Assembly: GCA_023451825.1 (NCBI GenBank)
Contig: JAEXYA010000034.1
Coordinates: 62,001 to 126,000 of the forward strand
DNA length: 64,000 nucleotides
Source: Pseudomonadota bacterium
GTDB taxonomy: Bacteria; Pseudomonadota; Alphaproteobacteria; Rhizobiales; Xanthobacteraceae
Reading direction: 5' to 3'
A model generated the notes under the pieces. The model was not told where the DNA came from and made no database searches. It saw only the letters and a list, made by a program, of their open reading frames with translations. Below are positions 1 to 8,769 of the stretch, piece after piece. Positions within the stretch are counted from its first letter, which is position 1. Each line of letters begins with the position of its first letter. The translations under genes were made by a program, and so were the position numbers.

Positions 1-413
1 GAGCGATCGCGGCGGCGGCCTACGTGTCGCCGCGCAGAACGAGGCTACGAATGGTTAAAAATTGATTCCATTACCATGTTACCAATTTGCTGCAGTTGCC
101 GTCAAAATGCAGCATCTGGCGCTGTCTGTGATGTGGTCGCATTGTACCTTTTCCCGGAAGCGCTAAGCTTTGCGAACGTGTGTTCGTATTTGAACAATGT
201 CAGCCAAGCGCGTTCTGCCAAACGCGATTAGCGCCAGTCTGATCTGACATCTCTCATCTCCGGACACCGCATACAGGCAATGCCTGTGTGGTTGGACTGC
301 CGACAGCGCTGTCGGTGCACTTGCCGGGAATGCCTCTGATGTCGCCATCGCCGCTCGATGAACTTCGTTTTTCAGCTGTTTTCGGGCGAACAGGGCCGCA
401 TCATCCAACCCCC
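1..413. other. Non-coding leader upstream of the autotransporter gene
   Basis: No convincing gene is seen here. The stretch is less GC-rich than its surroundings around 50-120 and contains a nested inverted repeat at 173-195, listed separately. It probably holds the promoter region of the autotransporter gene that starts at 414. A reading frame enters the autotransporter from a GTG at 288, but the residues it would add precede a good signal peptide and look like leader translation. Confidence 0.5.
173..195. promoter_or_regulatory. Nested inverted repeats, candidate operator for the autotransporter gene
   Basis: CGAAC (173-177) and GTTCG (182-186) form a perfect 5-bp inverted repeat around GTGT. 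The same GTTC (182-185) pairs with GAAC at 192-195 across a 6-bp spacer, giving two overlapping palindromes about 220 bp upstream of the signal-peptide ATG. The spacing does not fit the alphaproteobacterial LexA pattern (direct GAAC repeats separated by 7 bp). A regulator site is inference only. Confidence 0.25.
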
Positions 414-3400
414 ATGACATCGTCGTCGCGGCGCCGGGCACGCCTGCAGCTGACCGCGAGTGTCGTTGCTCTCACGCTGGCGGCACTCAATGCGCCGGTC
501 GCTGCGCAGCAGACCGGCGGCAATGGCGGTGGCCCCGGCGGCACCGGCGGCGCGACAAATCCGCTGAATGGCACCGCCACCGCGGGCGGAGACTCCCAAA
601 ACAACGGCGGCGGTGGTGGCGGCGCAGGCGTCACTGGCGGCAAGGGCGGTAACAATACGAGCAACGGTACACTTACGCCGGGCGGAGATGGCGGTGCTGC
701 AGCCGGCGAAAGCGGACAGGATGGTGCTGACTCTACCGGCACCGGCAGCGGCGGCGGCGGCGGCGGCGGCGCGCATGGCGCGACGGCGTTTCCGCTGAAT
801 GGTCCGGTTGTCGGCGGCAACGGCGGCAATGGCGGGAGGGGGATCTACGGTGGCGGTGGTGGCGGCGGCGGTTATGGTATGGCCGTCGTCACCCCGGCCT
901 TCAGCGGGGCATCGGACCAGGCGGTCACCGGCGGCAATGGGGGTAACGGCGGCGGCGGCACCTTCATGGGCGGCAATGGCGGGTCGGGCGGCATCGGGCT
1001 GTTCTTCTCGGGCGCGGGCTCGCTGGACAGTTCGGGGGCGATCAAAGGCGGCAATGGCGGCCACGGCGGTACCTACGGAGACGGTGGGGCTGGCGGTGCC
1101 GGGGTGTATTTTTCCGGCATGGGCATGCTGCTCAGTTCGGCGATCATCAACGGCGGCAATGGCGGAACCGGTGGCAATCTCGGTAACGGCGGCATCGGCG
1201 GTGTTGGTGGCGCCGGCGTGATTTTTTCGGCGAGCGGCTCGCTGATCAATCAATCGGACATCCAGGGTGGCAGGGGCGGTGCGTTTTTCATCAACGGAAC
1301 CGTCGGCGCCGGCGGTGCCGGCGTGGTGGGCGCCGGGCTCACCATCGACAATCGCGACGGCACCATCGCAGGCGGCATGAGTGGCGACAGCGTGACCCGC
1401 GCCAACGCCATCACCTTCACCGGCGGCGCCAACACGCTCACGCTCGCCGGCACCGGCGGCCTGACCGGCAATATCGGCACCGCATCCGGCAGCACGGTGA
1501 CCTTCAACCAGAGCACGGATGTCACGCTCGGAAATATCATCACCGGCGCGGGCAGCATCATCCAGGACGGCGCCGGCAAGCTGATCCTGACGGGCAGCAA
1601 CACATATTCCGGCGGCACCACGATCACCAGTGGCACGCTGCAGATAGGCAATGGCGGCACCACGGGCGCGATCACCGGCGACGTCACCAACGACGGCACA
1701 CTGGCGTTCAACCGCTCCGACACGTTGACCGTTGGCGGCTTGATCTCGGGCAGCGGCGCGGTCACGCAGGCCGGCACCGGCACGATAAGGCTCACCGGCA
1801 TTAACAGCTATAGCGGTCTCACCACGATTTCCGCGGGCGCGCTCTTTATCGATAACGGAAGCGCGCTCGGCTCGACGGCTGCGGGCACGATCGTCGCATT
1901 CGGCGCGGCGTTGCAGATCCAGGGCGGCTTCGACGTCGTTGGCGAGGCATTGACGCTGAACGGCACAGGCGTCGCCAATGATGGCGCACTGCGGAGCTTA
2001 TCCGGCGCCAACCGGTGGATCGCCGCCATCACCCTTGGCTCATCGAGTAAGATCACGGCGGACCTCGGTGCCAGCCTTGTTCTGTCGGGCGTGACCGGCA
2101 CCAATACGAATGTGACCTTCGGCGGCGCCGGCGCGGTCACCGTGAGTGGCGTTATCGCTACCGGGGCCGGCGGCCTGATCAAGGACGGCAGCGGCGTCAC
2201 CACGCTCACCAACGCCAACACCTATACTGGCGCAACCACGATTTCGGCCGGTGCGCTCAACATCCGCAACGCGCTCGCACTCGGCACCACGGCCGGCGGG
2301 ACAACAGTCGCATCCGGTGCGGCGCTGCAGATCGAGATGCCGGGCAACGATAGAATCGGCGAGGCGTTGACGCTGAACGGTACCGGTGTCGCCAATAACG
2401 GCGCGTTGCGGGCGATAAGAGCCGGCGACGTCCAGTTAAATACCGTCGTCACCTTTGGGTCATCAAGCCTGATCACGGCAGACTTCAGTACCTTTCTGAC
2501 CCTGGCGAGCGGGATTACCGGCACCGATGTGAATGCCAGCTTCGGCGGCGCCGGCAATATCACGGTGAATGATGTTATTGCGACCGGCAATGGAAGCCTG
2601 ACCAAGGACGGTGCGGGGCAGCTGCAACTGTACGGCACCAACACCTATACCGGCGTCACCACGATCAATGATGGCCGGCTGACAGTCTTCAATGGCCGCG
2701 CCATCGCGGATGCGGGTGCCGTAGTCGTGAATGCGTCCGGCATTTTCGAAGTCGCCGAGTCCGAGACGATCGGCTCGCTGGCGGGCGCTGGCAGCGTCGT
2801 GATTTCTGACGCTAAAACGCTTTCGGTCGGCGGCAGCAATTCGACGACTTTCTCCGGTGTGATCAGCGATTTCGCGTTTATGGGCGGACGCGGCAACATG
2901 GCCAAAAGCGGCACTGGCACGCTGACGCTCACCGGCGCCAACACCTATACCGGCACCACCACGATTTCCGCGGGTGTGCTCAACATCCAGCATGCGTCTG
3001 CGCTCGGCACCGCGGCCGGTGGCACCACCGTCGCATCCGGCGCGGCATTGCAGATGCAGGGAAGCTTCACTGTCAACGGCGAGGCGTTGACGTTGAACGG
3101 TACGGGTGTCGCCAATGACGGCGCGCTTCGGGCGATGTCAGGCAGCGTCGAGTGGTCCGGCCTCATCACACTCGGCTCGTCGAGCCTGATCGCGGCGGAG
3201 AGCAGTGCCAGCTTGACCGTGCAAGGGGTGACGGGGACCGATAAGGATGTCACTTTCGGCGCCGCCGGGAGCATTTCTGTGAGAGGTGGCATCACGACCG
3301 GCGCCGGAGGTGTAACCAAGTCCGGTTTAGGCACGCTGTACCTGTACGGCACCAGCACTTATACCGGCGTGACCACGATCGATGGCGGCGTGCTGCGAAC

Positions 3401-6400
3401 CTCGACGGGCAACAACTTGTCCTCCGCAAGCGCCGTGGTCGTGAATGCGTCGGGGATGTTGAGCATTCTCGAGTCCGACACAATCGGCTCGCTGGCGGGC
3501 GCCGGCAGTGTCCGGATCGCAGGCGGCGGCGCGGCTCTCACAACGGGTGGCGACAACACATCGACGACCTTCTCCGGTGTGATCAGCGAGTTCCCTTATC
3601 CGGGTGCGCGACTGGTCAAGACCGGCACCGGCACGCTCACCCTGACCGGCGACAGCACCTATACCGGCACGACGACGATCAACGGCGGCGAGCTGCGCGT
3701 CAATGGTTCGCTGACAAGCGCGGTGACCGTGCAGACCGGCGGCACGCTGTCGGGCACCGGCACCATCAGCAAGGCGGTGACTGTTGAAAGCGGCGGCACG
3801 CTGTCCGCGGGGCAGAGCCCCGGCACGCTCACGGTCAATTCGCTGACGCTGGATGCCGGCTCCACCACAGTGTTCGAACTCGGCACCGCCGGCGTCGTGG
3901 GCGGCAGCGGCAACGATCTCGTCAACGTCACCAACAATCTCACCCTCGGCGGCGTGCTGAACGTGAATGCGCCGTCGGCCGGCTACTATCGCCTGTTCAA
4001 CTACGGCACGCTGACGAGCGGCGCGGTGTTTTCCGCCGTCACCGGCATGACGCAGGGCGCGGCGCGGGTGCTGACCAATATCGACGGCCAGGTGAATCTC
4101 CTCATCAGCATGAATGGCCAGACCGTCCAGTTCTGGGACGGCGTGGACATGACTGGCGACGGCATCGTGAGCGGCGGCAGCGGCACCTGGAACGGGGCCA
4201 ACACCAACTGGACCGGCGCGCCCGGCGAAGCGGCGATCAACGACGCGTGGGAGACGTCGGTCGGTGTGTTCGCAGGCGCGGCGGGCGGCACCGTGACGGT
4301 GGAAGGGATGCAGGGTTTCGACACGCTGCAATTCAGCACGGACGGCTATGTCCTGCAGGCCGGCACCAATGGCCAGCTTGCGCTGGTGAGTTCGTCGGGC
4401 GCCGGCACGGTCAGGGTCGATGGTGGTGTCACGGCCACGATCGCAACGCCAATTGTCGATGGCAACGCGACGAAGCTGAACAAGGTCGGCATCGGCACGC
4501 TCGTGCTCAGCGGTCCCAACACCTATAACGGCACCACCACGATCTCCGCAGGTGCACTCAACATCCAGCATGCGTCGGCGCTGGGCACAACGGCCGGCGG
4601 CACCATCGTCGAAGCCGGCGCGGCGTTGCAGATGCAGGGCGGTATCACCGTCCATGGTGAGGCGCTGGCGCTGAACGGCACGGGCATCAACAATGACGGC
4701 GCCCTGCGCAGCATTTCGGGCGCCAATGGATATACCGGAAATATCACCCTCGGCTCATCGAGCCTGATCACGGCGGACAGCGGCGCTAGCCTGGCTATGT
4801 CAGGCGTGACCGGCACCAATACGAATGTGACTTATGGCGGTGCTGGCGAACTCCGCGCCGATGGTGCAATCGCCATCGGAACCGGCAGCTTGACCAAGGA
4901 AGGTACGGGCACTTTATCGCTGTCCGGAACCAACACATATACAGGTATCACGACGATCAATGGCGGCACGCTGCTAACCGCGAACCATGCCGCGATCGTT
5001 GATACCGGCGCGGTCGTGGTGAACGCATCCGGACGGCTCTCCGTGTGGGATTCCGAGACGATCGGCTCGCTGGAGGGGAGCGGTGCGGTGGCCATCTGGA
5101 TCGGCCAGACGCTGACAATCGGCGGCGCCAACACATCGACGACGTTCTCTGGCGAAATCAGCCAGTTTGCCGGCCGCGGCCACCTTGCCAAGACTGGCAC
5201 TGGAACGCTGACGCTTACGGGCACCAACACCTATGCGGGCGAGACCACCGTCGACGGCGGCACGCTTAGCATCAGCGGCAATGGCTCGATCGCGGCCTCG
5301 TCGATGACCACCGTGCATGCCGGCGGCACGCTTGCCGGCACCGGCATCGTGGGCAACACCACCATCAATGGCGGCACGCTGGCGCCGGGCAATTCCATCG
5401 GCACGCTGACCGTGCAAGGCAATCTCGTGATGACTGCGGCTTCGACCTATATGGTCGAAGTCTCGCCAGTGAGCGCCGATCGCGTCGATGTCACCGGCAC
5501 CGCGACGCTCGGCGGTGCCACCGTGAATGCCAGCTTCGCAGCGGGCAGTTACGTGACGAAGCAATATACCATCGTGAATGCGGCCGGCGGCGTGACCGGG
5601 ACGTTCGGCACACAGGTGAACACCAACTTGCCGACAAGCTTCAAGTCGAGCCTGAGTTACGATGCGAACAATGCCTATCTCGATCTGACACTGGACTTCA
5701 CACCGACGCCACCGCCAGGGCCAACGCCTCCCACCTATCCGTCATTGAACGCAAACCAGGCTGCCGTCGGCAATGCGCTGACCGGCTTCTTCAACCGCAC
5801 CGGCGGCATTCCGCTGGTGTTCGGCGCGCTCGATGCCAAGGGCCTGTCGCAGGTGGCCGGCGAACTCGGCATCGGCACCCAGCAGACCTCGTTCGATGCC
5901 ATGACCATTTTCATGGGCGTGATGATGGATCCGTTCGCCGTTGGCCGCGGCGAGGTTGCGGTGGGCATCAATTCGTTTGCCGATGAGGCGATGGGCACTG
6001 CAGGCAGGCGCGCGCCGACCGATGCCTTCGCCTCCATGCATCGCAAGGCGCCGCCGATGGCGCCCGCCTTCCAGGAGCGCTGGAACATGTGGGCCGCGGG
6101 CTTTGGCGGCTCGCAGATGACCGACGGCAATGTGGTGGCGGGATCGAACAACACGAAGTCGAGCATCTATGGCATGGCCGCAGGCGCCGACTACTGGTTC
6201 TCGCCCTTCACGGTGGCCGGCATTGCGATGGCTGGCGGCGGCACCAATTTCTCGGTCAATGGCGGCGGCACCGGCCGTTCCGATCTGTTCCAGGTCGGCG
6301 GCTTCATCCGGCACACGATCGGCGCGACTTATATCTCCGCCGCCGCCGCCTATGGCTGGCAGGACATCACGACGGATCGCACGGTGACGGTCGCGGGCCT

Positions 6401-6923
6401 CGACCAGCTGCGCGCTAAATTCAATGCCAACAGCTATTCGGGCCGCGTCGAAGCCGGCAATCGCTTCGTGCTGCCATGGATCGGCGGCCTCGGCCTCACG
6501 CCTTACGGCGCCGTGCAGGTCATCGCGTTCGATCTGCCGTCCTATGCGGAAAGCGTCGTCGCCGGCAGCAACACCTTTGCGCTCGCTTATGGCGGCAAGA
6601 CGGTCACCGCCACGCGCAGCGAACTCGGCCTGCGCAGCGACAAGTCGTTCGCGCTCAATGACGCGATCCTCACGCTGCGCGGCCGCGCAGCCTGGGCGCA
6701 TGACGTCAACACCGACCGCTCGGCCACGGCGACGTTCCAGACATTGCCCGGCGCGAGCTTCGTCGTGAACGGTGCCGGGCTCGCCCGCAACGCCGCGCTG
6801 ACCTCCGCCTCGGCGGAATTGAAATGGATGAACGGCTGGTCGGTGGCCGCCACCTTCGAAGGCGAGTTCTCGGATGTGACCAGGAGCTACGCCGGCCGTG
6901 GCGTCGTTCGCTATGCGTGGTGA
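414..6923 (+). CDS. Giant autotransporter (type Va secretion) with glycine-rich and beta-helical repeat passenger
   Basis: A 2169-residue outer-membrane autotransporter. I start at the ATG at 414 because it opens a clean signal peptide (basic RRR, then a hydrophobic stretch ending APVAA-QQ); a GTG at 288 in frame would add 42 residues. Residues about 34-325 are GGNGG/GGxGG-rich and include repeats of the type FSGxGSLxxS. From about 390 to 1640 come ten copies of the passenger repeat NTYTGxTTIxxGxL, carried on longer duplicated modules. About 1640-1730 is a typical passenger-end segment (GGTLAPGNSIGTL). A proline-rich linker (about 1763-1777) precedes the C-terminal beta-barrel (about 1889-2169), which ends in the aromatic RYAW expected for BAM recognition. 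The passenger would be exported and could act in adhesion or aggregation; the ligand is unknown. No protease or lipase motif was seen. It is long for this family and is followed within 10 bp by a palindromic repeat. Confidence 0.93.
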   Translation: MTSSSRRRARLQLTASVVALTLAALNAPVAAQQTGGNGGGPGGTGGATNPLNGTATAGGDSQNNGGGGGGAGVTGGKGGNNTSNGTLTPGGDGGAAAGESGQDGADSTGTGSGGGGGGGAHGATAFPLNGPVVGGNGGNGGRGIYGGGGGGGGYGMAVVTPAFSGASDQAVTGGNGGNGGGGTFMGGNGGSGGIGLFFSGAGSLDSSGAIKGGNGGHGGTYGDGGAGGAGVYFSGMGMLLSSAIINGGNGGTGGNLGNGGIGGVGGAGVIFSASGSLINQSDIQGGRGGAFFINGTVGAGGAGVVGAGLTIDNRDGTIAGGMSGDSVTRANAITFTGGANTLTLAGTGGLTGNIGTASGSTVTFNQSTDVTLGNIITGAGSIIQDGAGKLILTGSNTYSGGTTITSGTLQIGNGGTTGAITGDVTNDGTLAFNRSDTLTVGGLISGSGAVTQAGTGTIRLTGINSYSGLTTISAGALFIDNGSALGSTAAGTIVAFGAALQIQGGFDVVGEALTLNGTGVANDGALRSLSGANRWIAAITLGSSSKITADLGASLVLSGVTGTNTNVTFGGAGAVTVSGVIATGAGGLIKDGSGVTTLTNANTYTGATTISAGALNIRNALALGTTAGGTTVASGAALQIEMPGNDRIGEALTLNGTGVANNGALRAIRAGDVQLNTVVTFGSSSLITADFSTFLTLASGITGTDVNASFGGAGNITVNDVIATGNGSLTKDGAGQLQLYGTNTYTGVTTINDGRLTVFNGRAIADAGAVVVNASGIFEVAESETIGSLAGAGSVVISDAKTLSVGGSNSTTFSGVISDFAFMGGRGNMAKSGTGTLTLTGANTYTGTTTISAGVLNIQHASALGTAAGGTTVASGAALQMQGSFTVNGEALTLNGTGVANDGALRAMSGSVEWSGLITLGSSSLIAAESSASLTVQGVTGTDKDVTFGAAGSISVRGGITTGAGGVTKSGLGTLYLYGTSTYTGVTTIDGGVLRTSTGNNLSSASAVVVNASGMLSILESDTIGSLAGAGSVRIAGGGAALTTGGDNTSTTFSGVISEFPYPGARLVKTGTGTLTLTGDSTYTGTTTINGGELRVNGSLTSAVTVQTGGTLSGTGTISKAVTVESGGTLSAGQSPGTLTVNSLTLDAGSTTVFELGTAGVVGGSGNDLVNVTNNLTLGGVLNVNAPSAGYYRLFNYGTLTSGAVFSAVTGMTQGAARVLTNIDGQVNLLISMNGQTVQFWDGVDMTGDGIVSGGSGTWNGANTNWTGAPGEAAINDAWETSVGVFAGAAGGTVTVEGMQGFDTLQFSTDGYVLQAGTNGQLALVSSSGAGTVRVDGGVTATIATPIVDGNATKLNKVGIGTLVLSGPNTYNGTTTISAGALNIQHASALGTTAGGTIVEAGAALQMQGGITVHGEALALNGTGINNDGALRSISGANGYTGNITLGSSSLITADSGASLAMSGVTGTNTNVTYGGAGELRADGAIAIGTGSLTKEGTGTLSLSGTNTYTGITTINGGTLLTANHAAIVDTGAVVVNASGRLSVWDSETIGSLEGSGAVAIWIGQTLTIGGANTSTTFSGEISQFAGRGHLAKTGTGTLTLTGTNTYAGETTVDGGTLSISGNGSIAASSMTTVHAGGTLAGTGIVGNTTINGGTLAPGNSIGTLTVQGNLVMTAASTYMVEVSPVSADRVDVTGTATLGGATVNASFAAGSYVTKQYTIVNAAGGVTGTFGTQVNTNLPTSFKSSLSYDANNAYLDLTLDFTPTPPPGPTPPTYPSLNANQAAVGNALTGFFNRTGGIPLVFGALDAKGLSQVAGELGIGTQQTSFDAMTIFMGVMMDPFAVGRGEVAVGINSFADEAMGTAGRRAPTDAFASMHRKAPPMAPAFQERWNMWAAGFGGSQMTDGNVVAGSNNTKSSIYGMAAGADYWFSPFTVAGIAMAGGGTNFSVNGGGTGRSDLFQVGGFIRHTIGATYISAAAAYGWQDITTDRTVTVAGLDQLRAKFNANSYSGRVEAGNRFVLPWIGGLGLTPYGAVQVIAFDLPSYAESVVAGSNTFALAYGGKTVTATRSELGLRSDKSFALNDAILTLRGRAAWAHDVNTDRSATATFQTLPGASFVVNGAGLARNAALTSASAELKWMNGWSVAATFEGEFSDVTRSYAGRGVVRYAW

Positions 6924-6932
6924 TGCACCGCT

Positions 6933-7049
6933 GCCGTAGGATGGGTTGAGCGTCTTCGCGAAAACCCATCAGCCGAACGATGCGGCATATTCCGCCGGTG
7001 GGTTATCACTCCGGCGCTGACGCGCCTGCGCTCAACCCACCCTACAGGC
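6933..7049. repeat. Palindromic intergenic repeat, GTAGGGTGGG family
   Basis: The ends are complementary: GTAGGATGGGTTGAGCG near the left and CGCTCAACCCACCCTAC near the right, with internal sub-hairpins (AAACCCAT and a later GTGGGTT). It begins 10 bp after the autotransporter stop and could fold in its 3' UTR. Related elements lie at 33138, 35161, 50661 and 56002. Confidence 0.75.
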
Positions 7050-7168
7050 TACCGCACCGCAAAACTAAAACTCCTCCAATCCACCGACTTGCGGCCCGGA
7101 CATCGTGATATACACTCCGCTATAACGAGGCGCGCCAATGACGCCCGTTGAACAGGGAGGTCACGTCC

Positions 7169-8572
7169 ATGACGACTTACAATCTTCTCATCGACGGGAA
7201 GATGGTGCCCGGCGACCTGCAGATGCCGGTTCTCAATCCCGCCACCGAAGACGTGGTGGCACAATGCCCTCGGGCCTCGAAAGAACAGCTCGACGCAGCG
7301 GTGGCTGCGGCGAAGGCCGCTTATCCTGCCTGGGCCGCCACGCCGCTTGGCGAGCGCCGAAAATATATCGTTGAGATGGCCGATGTGATCGAAGCCAATG
7401 TCAACGAGCTCGCGCATATCCTCACCAGCGAGCAGGGCAAGCCGCTCACCGATGCCACCGCCGAAGTGATGGGCATGGCCGGCTTCTTCCGCTATCTCGC
7501 CTCGCTCGATCTGCCCATGAAGGTGATCGAGGATTCCGGCGATCGCCGCGTGGAAGCGCATCGGCGTCCGCTCGGCGTGGTCGGCTGCATCATTCCGTGG
7601 AACTACCCGCTGCTGATCCTCGGCTTCAAACTGCCGCCGGCGCTGCTTGCGGGCAATACGCTGGTGGTGAAGCCGGCGCCGACCACGCCGCTCTCCACGC
7701 TACGTTTTGCGGAGCTGGTGCAAGGCGTATTGCCGAAGGGCGTGCTCAATGTGATCACCGACGCCAATGATCTCGGTGACGCGATGACCAAGCATCCGGA
7801 TATCCGAAAGATCTCGTTCACGGGATCGACGGCCACCGGCCAGAAGGTGATGACCAGTGCTGCAGCGACGCTGAAGCGCATCACGCTCGAGCTTGGCGGC
7901 AATGATGCCTCGATCGTGCTTGACGATGTCGATCCGAAGAAAGTCGCGCCTGGAATCTTTGAAGGCGCATTCCAGAACAGCGGGCAGGTTTGCCTCGCCA
8001 TCAAGCGGCTCTATGTGCATGAGAGCGTCTATGACGAAATCTGCCAGGAGCTGGTCGCCATCGCCAACAACACCGTGGTCGATGACGGCACCAAGCAGGG
8101 GACCAAGCTCGGCCCGCTGCAGAACAAGATGCAATACGAGAAAGTGAAGGGCTTTCTCGAGGACGCGCGCAAGAACGGCAATGTCATCGCCGGCGGCGCG
8201 GCCATGGAGCGGCCGGGCTATTTCATCCAGCCAACCATCGTGCGCGATATTGCCGAAGGCACAAAGCTAGTTGACGAAGAGCAGTTCGGCCCGGTGCTCC
8301 CCGTGATCAAATATTCCGATCACGACGACGTGATCCGCCGCGCCAATGCCACCACCTATGGCCTCGGCGCCTCGGTCTGGTCGTCGGACACCGAGCGTGC
8401 CCACAAAGTCGCCAGCCAGATCGAGGCCGGCACGGTGTGGATCAACAAGCATCTCGACATGGCGCCGCACATCCCGTTCGGCGGTGCCAAGCAGTCGGGC
8501 ATTGGAACCGAATTCGCTGAAGAAGGCCTCGCCGAATTCACCCAGTTGCAGATCATCAACGCGGCGCGCTGA
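7169..8572 (+). CDS. NAD(P)-dependent aldehyde dehydrogenase
   Basis: A 467-residue member of the aldehyde dehydrogenase superfamily, which oxidises aldehydes to carboxylic acids in the cytoplasm. I chose the ATG at 7169 because AGGGAGG (7154-7160) lies 8 bp upstream; an in-frame start at 7148 has no such site. Visible family motifs are PWNYP (cofactor pocket), SFTGST, the general-base Glu at about 241 in LELGGND, the nucleophile Cys at about 275 in NSGQVC, EEQFGP, and FGGAKQSG near the C-terminus. The length is typical. LELGGND replaces the more usual LELGGK, but the catalytic Glu and Cys are both present. The substrate cannot be read from sequence; medium-chain or aromatic aldehydes are possible. 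It appears monocistronic, with repeats upstream and an AT-rich palindrome downstream. Confidence 0.93.
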   Translation: MTTYNLLIDGKMVPGDLQMPVLNPATEDVVAQCPRASKEQLDAAVAAAKAAYPAWAATPLGERRKYIVEMADVIEANVNELAHILTSEQGKPLTDATAEVMGMAGFFRYLASLDLPMKVIEDSGDRRVEAHRRPLGVVGCIIPWNYPLLILGFKLPPALLAGNTLVVKPAPTTPLSTLRFAELVQGVLPKGVLNVITDANDLGDAMTKHPDIRKISFTGSTATGQKVMTSAAATLKRITLELGGNDASIVLDDVDPKKVAPGIFEGAFQNSGQVCLAIKRLYVHESVYDEICQELVAIANNTVVDDGTKQGTKLGPLQNKMQYEKVKGFLEDARKNGNVIAGGAAMERPGYFIQPTIVRDIAEGTKLVDEEQFGPVLPVIKYSDHDDVIRRANATTYGLGASVWSSDTERAHKVASQIEAGTVWINKHLDMAPHIPFGGAKQSGIGTEFAEEGLAEFTQLQIINAAR

Positions 8573-8730
8573 CGGTCGACTACGAAAACTCGTGATCGGA
8601 GCGCTTTTGTCCATCTTGCTGGGCGAGGGCGCTCCGCCTCATTTCGGCCTCTGGTCTGCCGCTGTGGGGCCGCAGCGGATGACGCGCGTGCGCGCAAAAA
8701 CCCGCGATTTCGGCGCGCAAAAACCGGCCT

Positions 8731-8761
8731 GTTGAAGAGTCATTAAAACATTTAATTCAAC
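8731..8761. promoter_or_regulatory. AT-rich nested palindrome just upstream of the extensin-like gene
   Basis: ATTAAA (8742-8747) and TTTAAT (8751-8756) form a perfect inverted repeat around ACA. They are framed by GTTGAA (8731-8736) and TTCAAC (8756-8761). A GANTC methylation-type site (GAGTC, 8737-8741) lies inside. The element ends 8 bp before the ATG at 8770, so it could be an operator or a translation-blocking hairpin. It stands out from the GC-rich surroundings. Confidence 0.4.
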
Positions 8762-8769
8762 TTGCGCGC

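Noticed and set aside
174..195. LexA box before the autotransporter gene
   Set aside because: The GAAC and GTTC words are arranged as inverted repeats with 4- and 6-bp spacers, not as direct repeats with a 7-bp spacer.
1801..5226. CRISPR-like repeats
   Set aside because: The repeats are long, in frame, coding beta-helix modules without short unique spacers; no cas genes are present.
372..5564. Many long minus-strand open frames opposite the autotransporter gene
   Set aside because: They follow the repeat pattern and GC-rich codon bias of the plus-strand gene, have no ribosome-binding sites and no recognisable domains.
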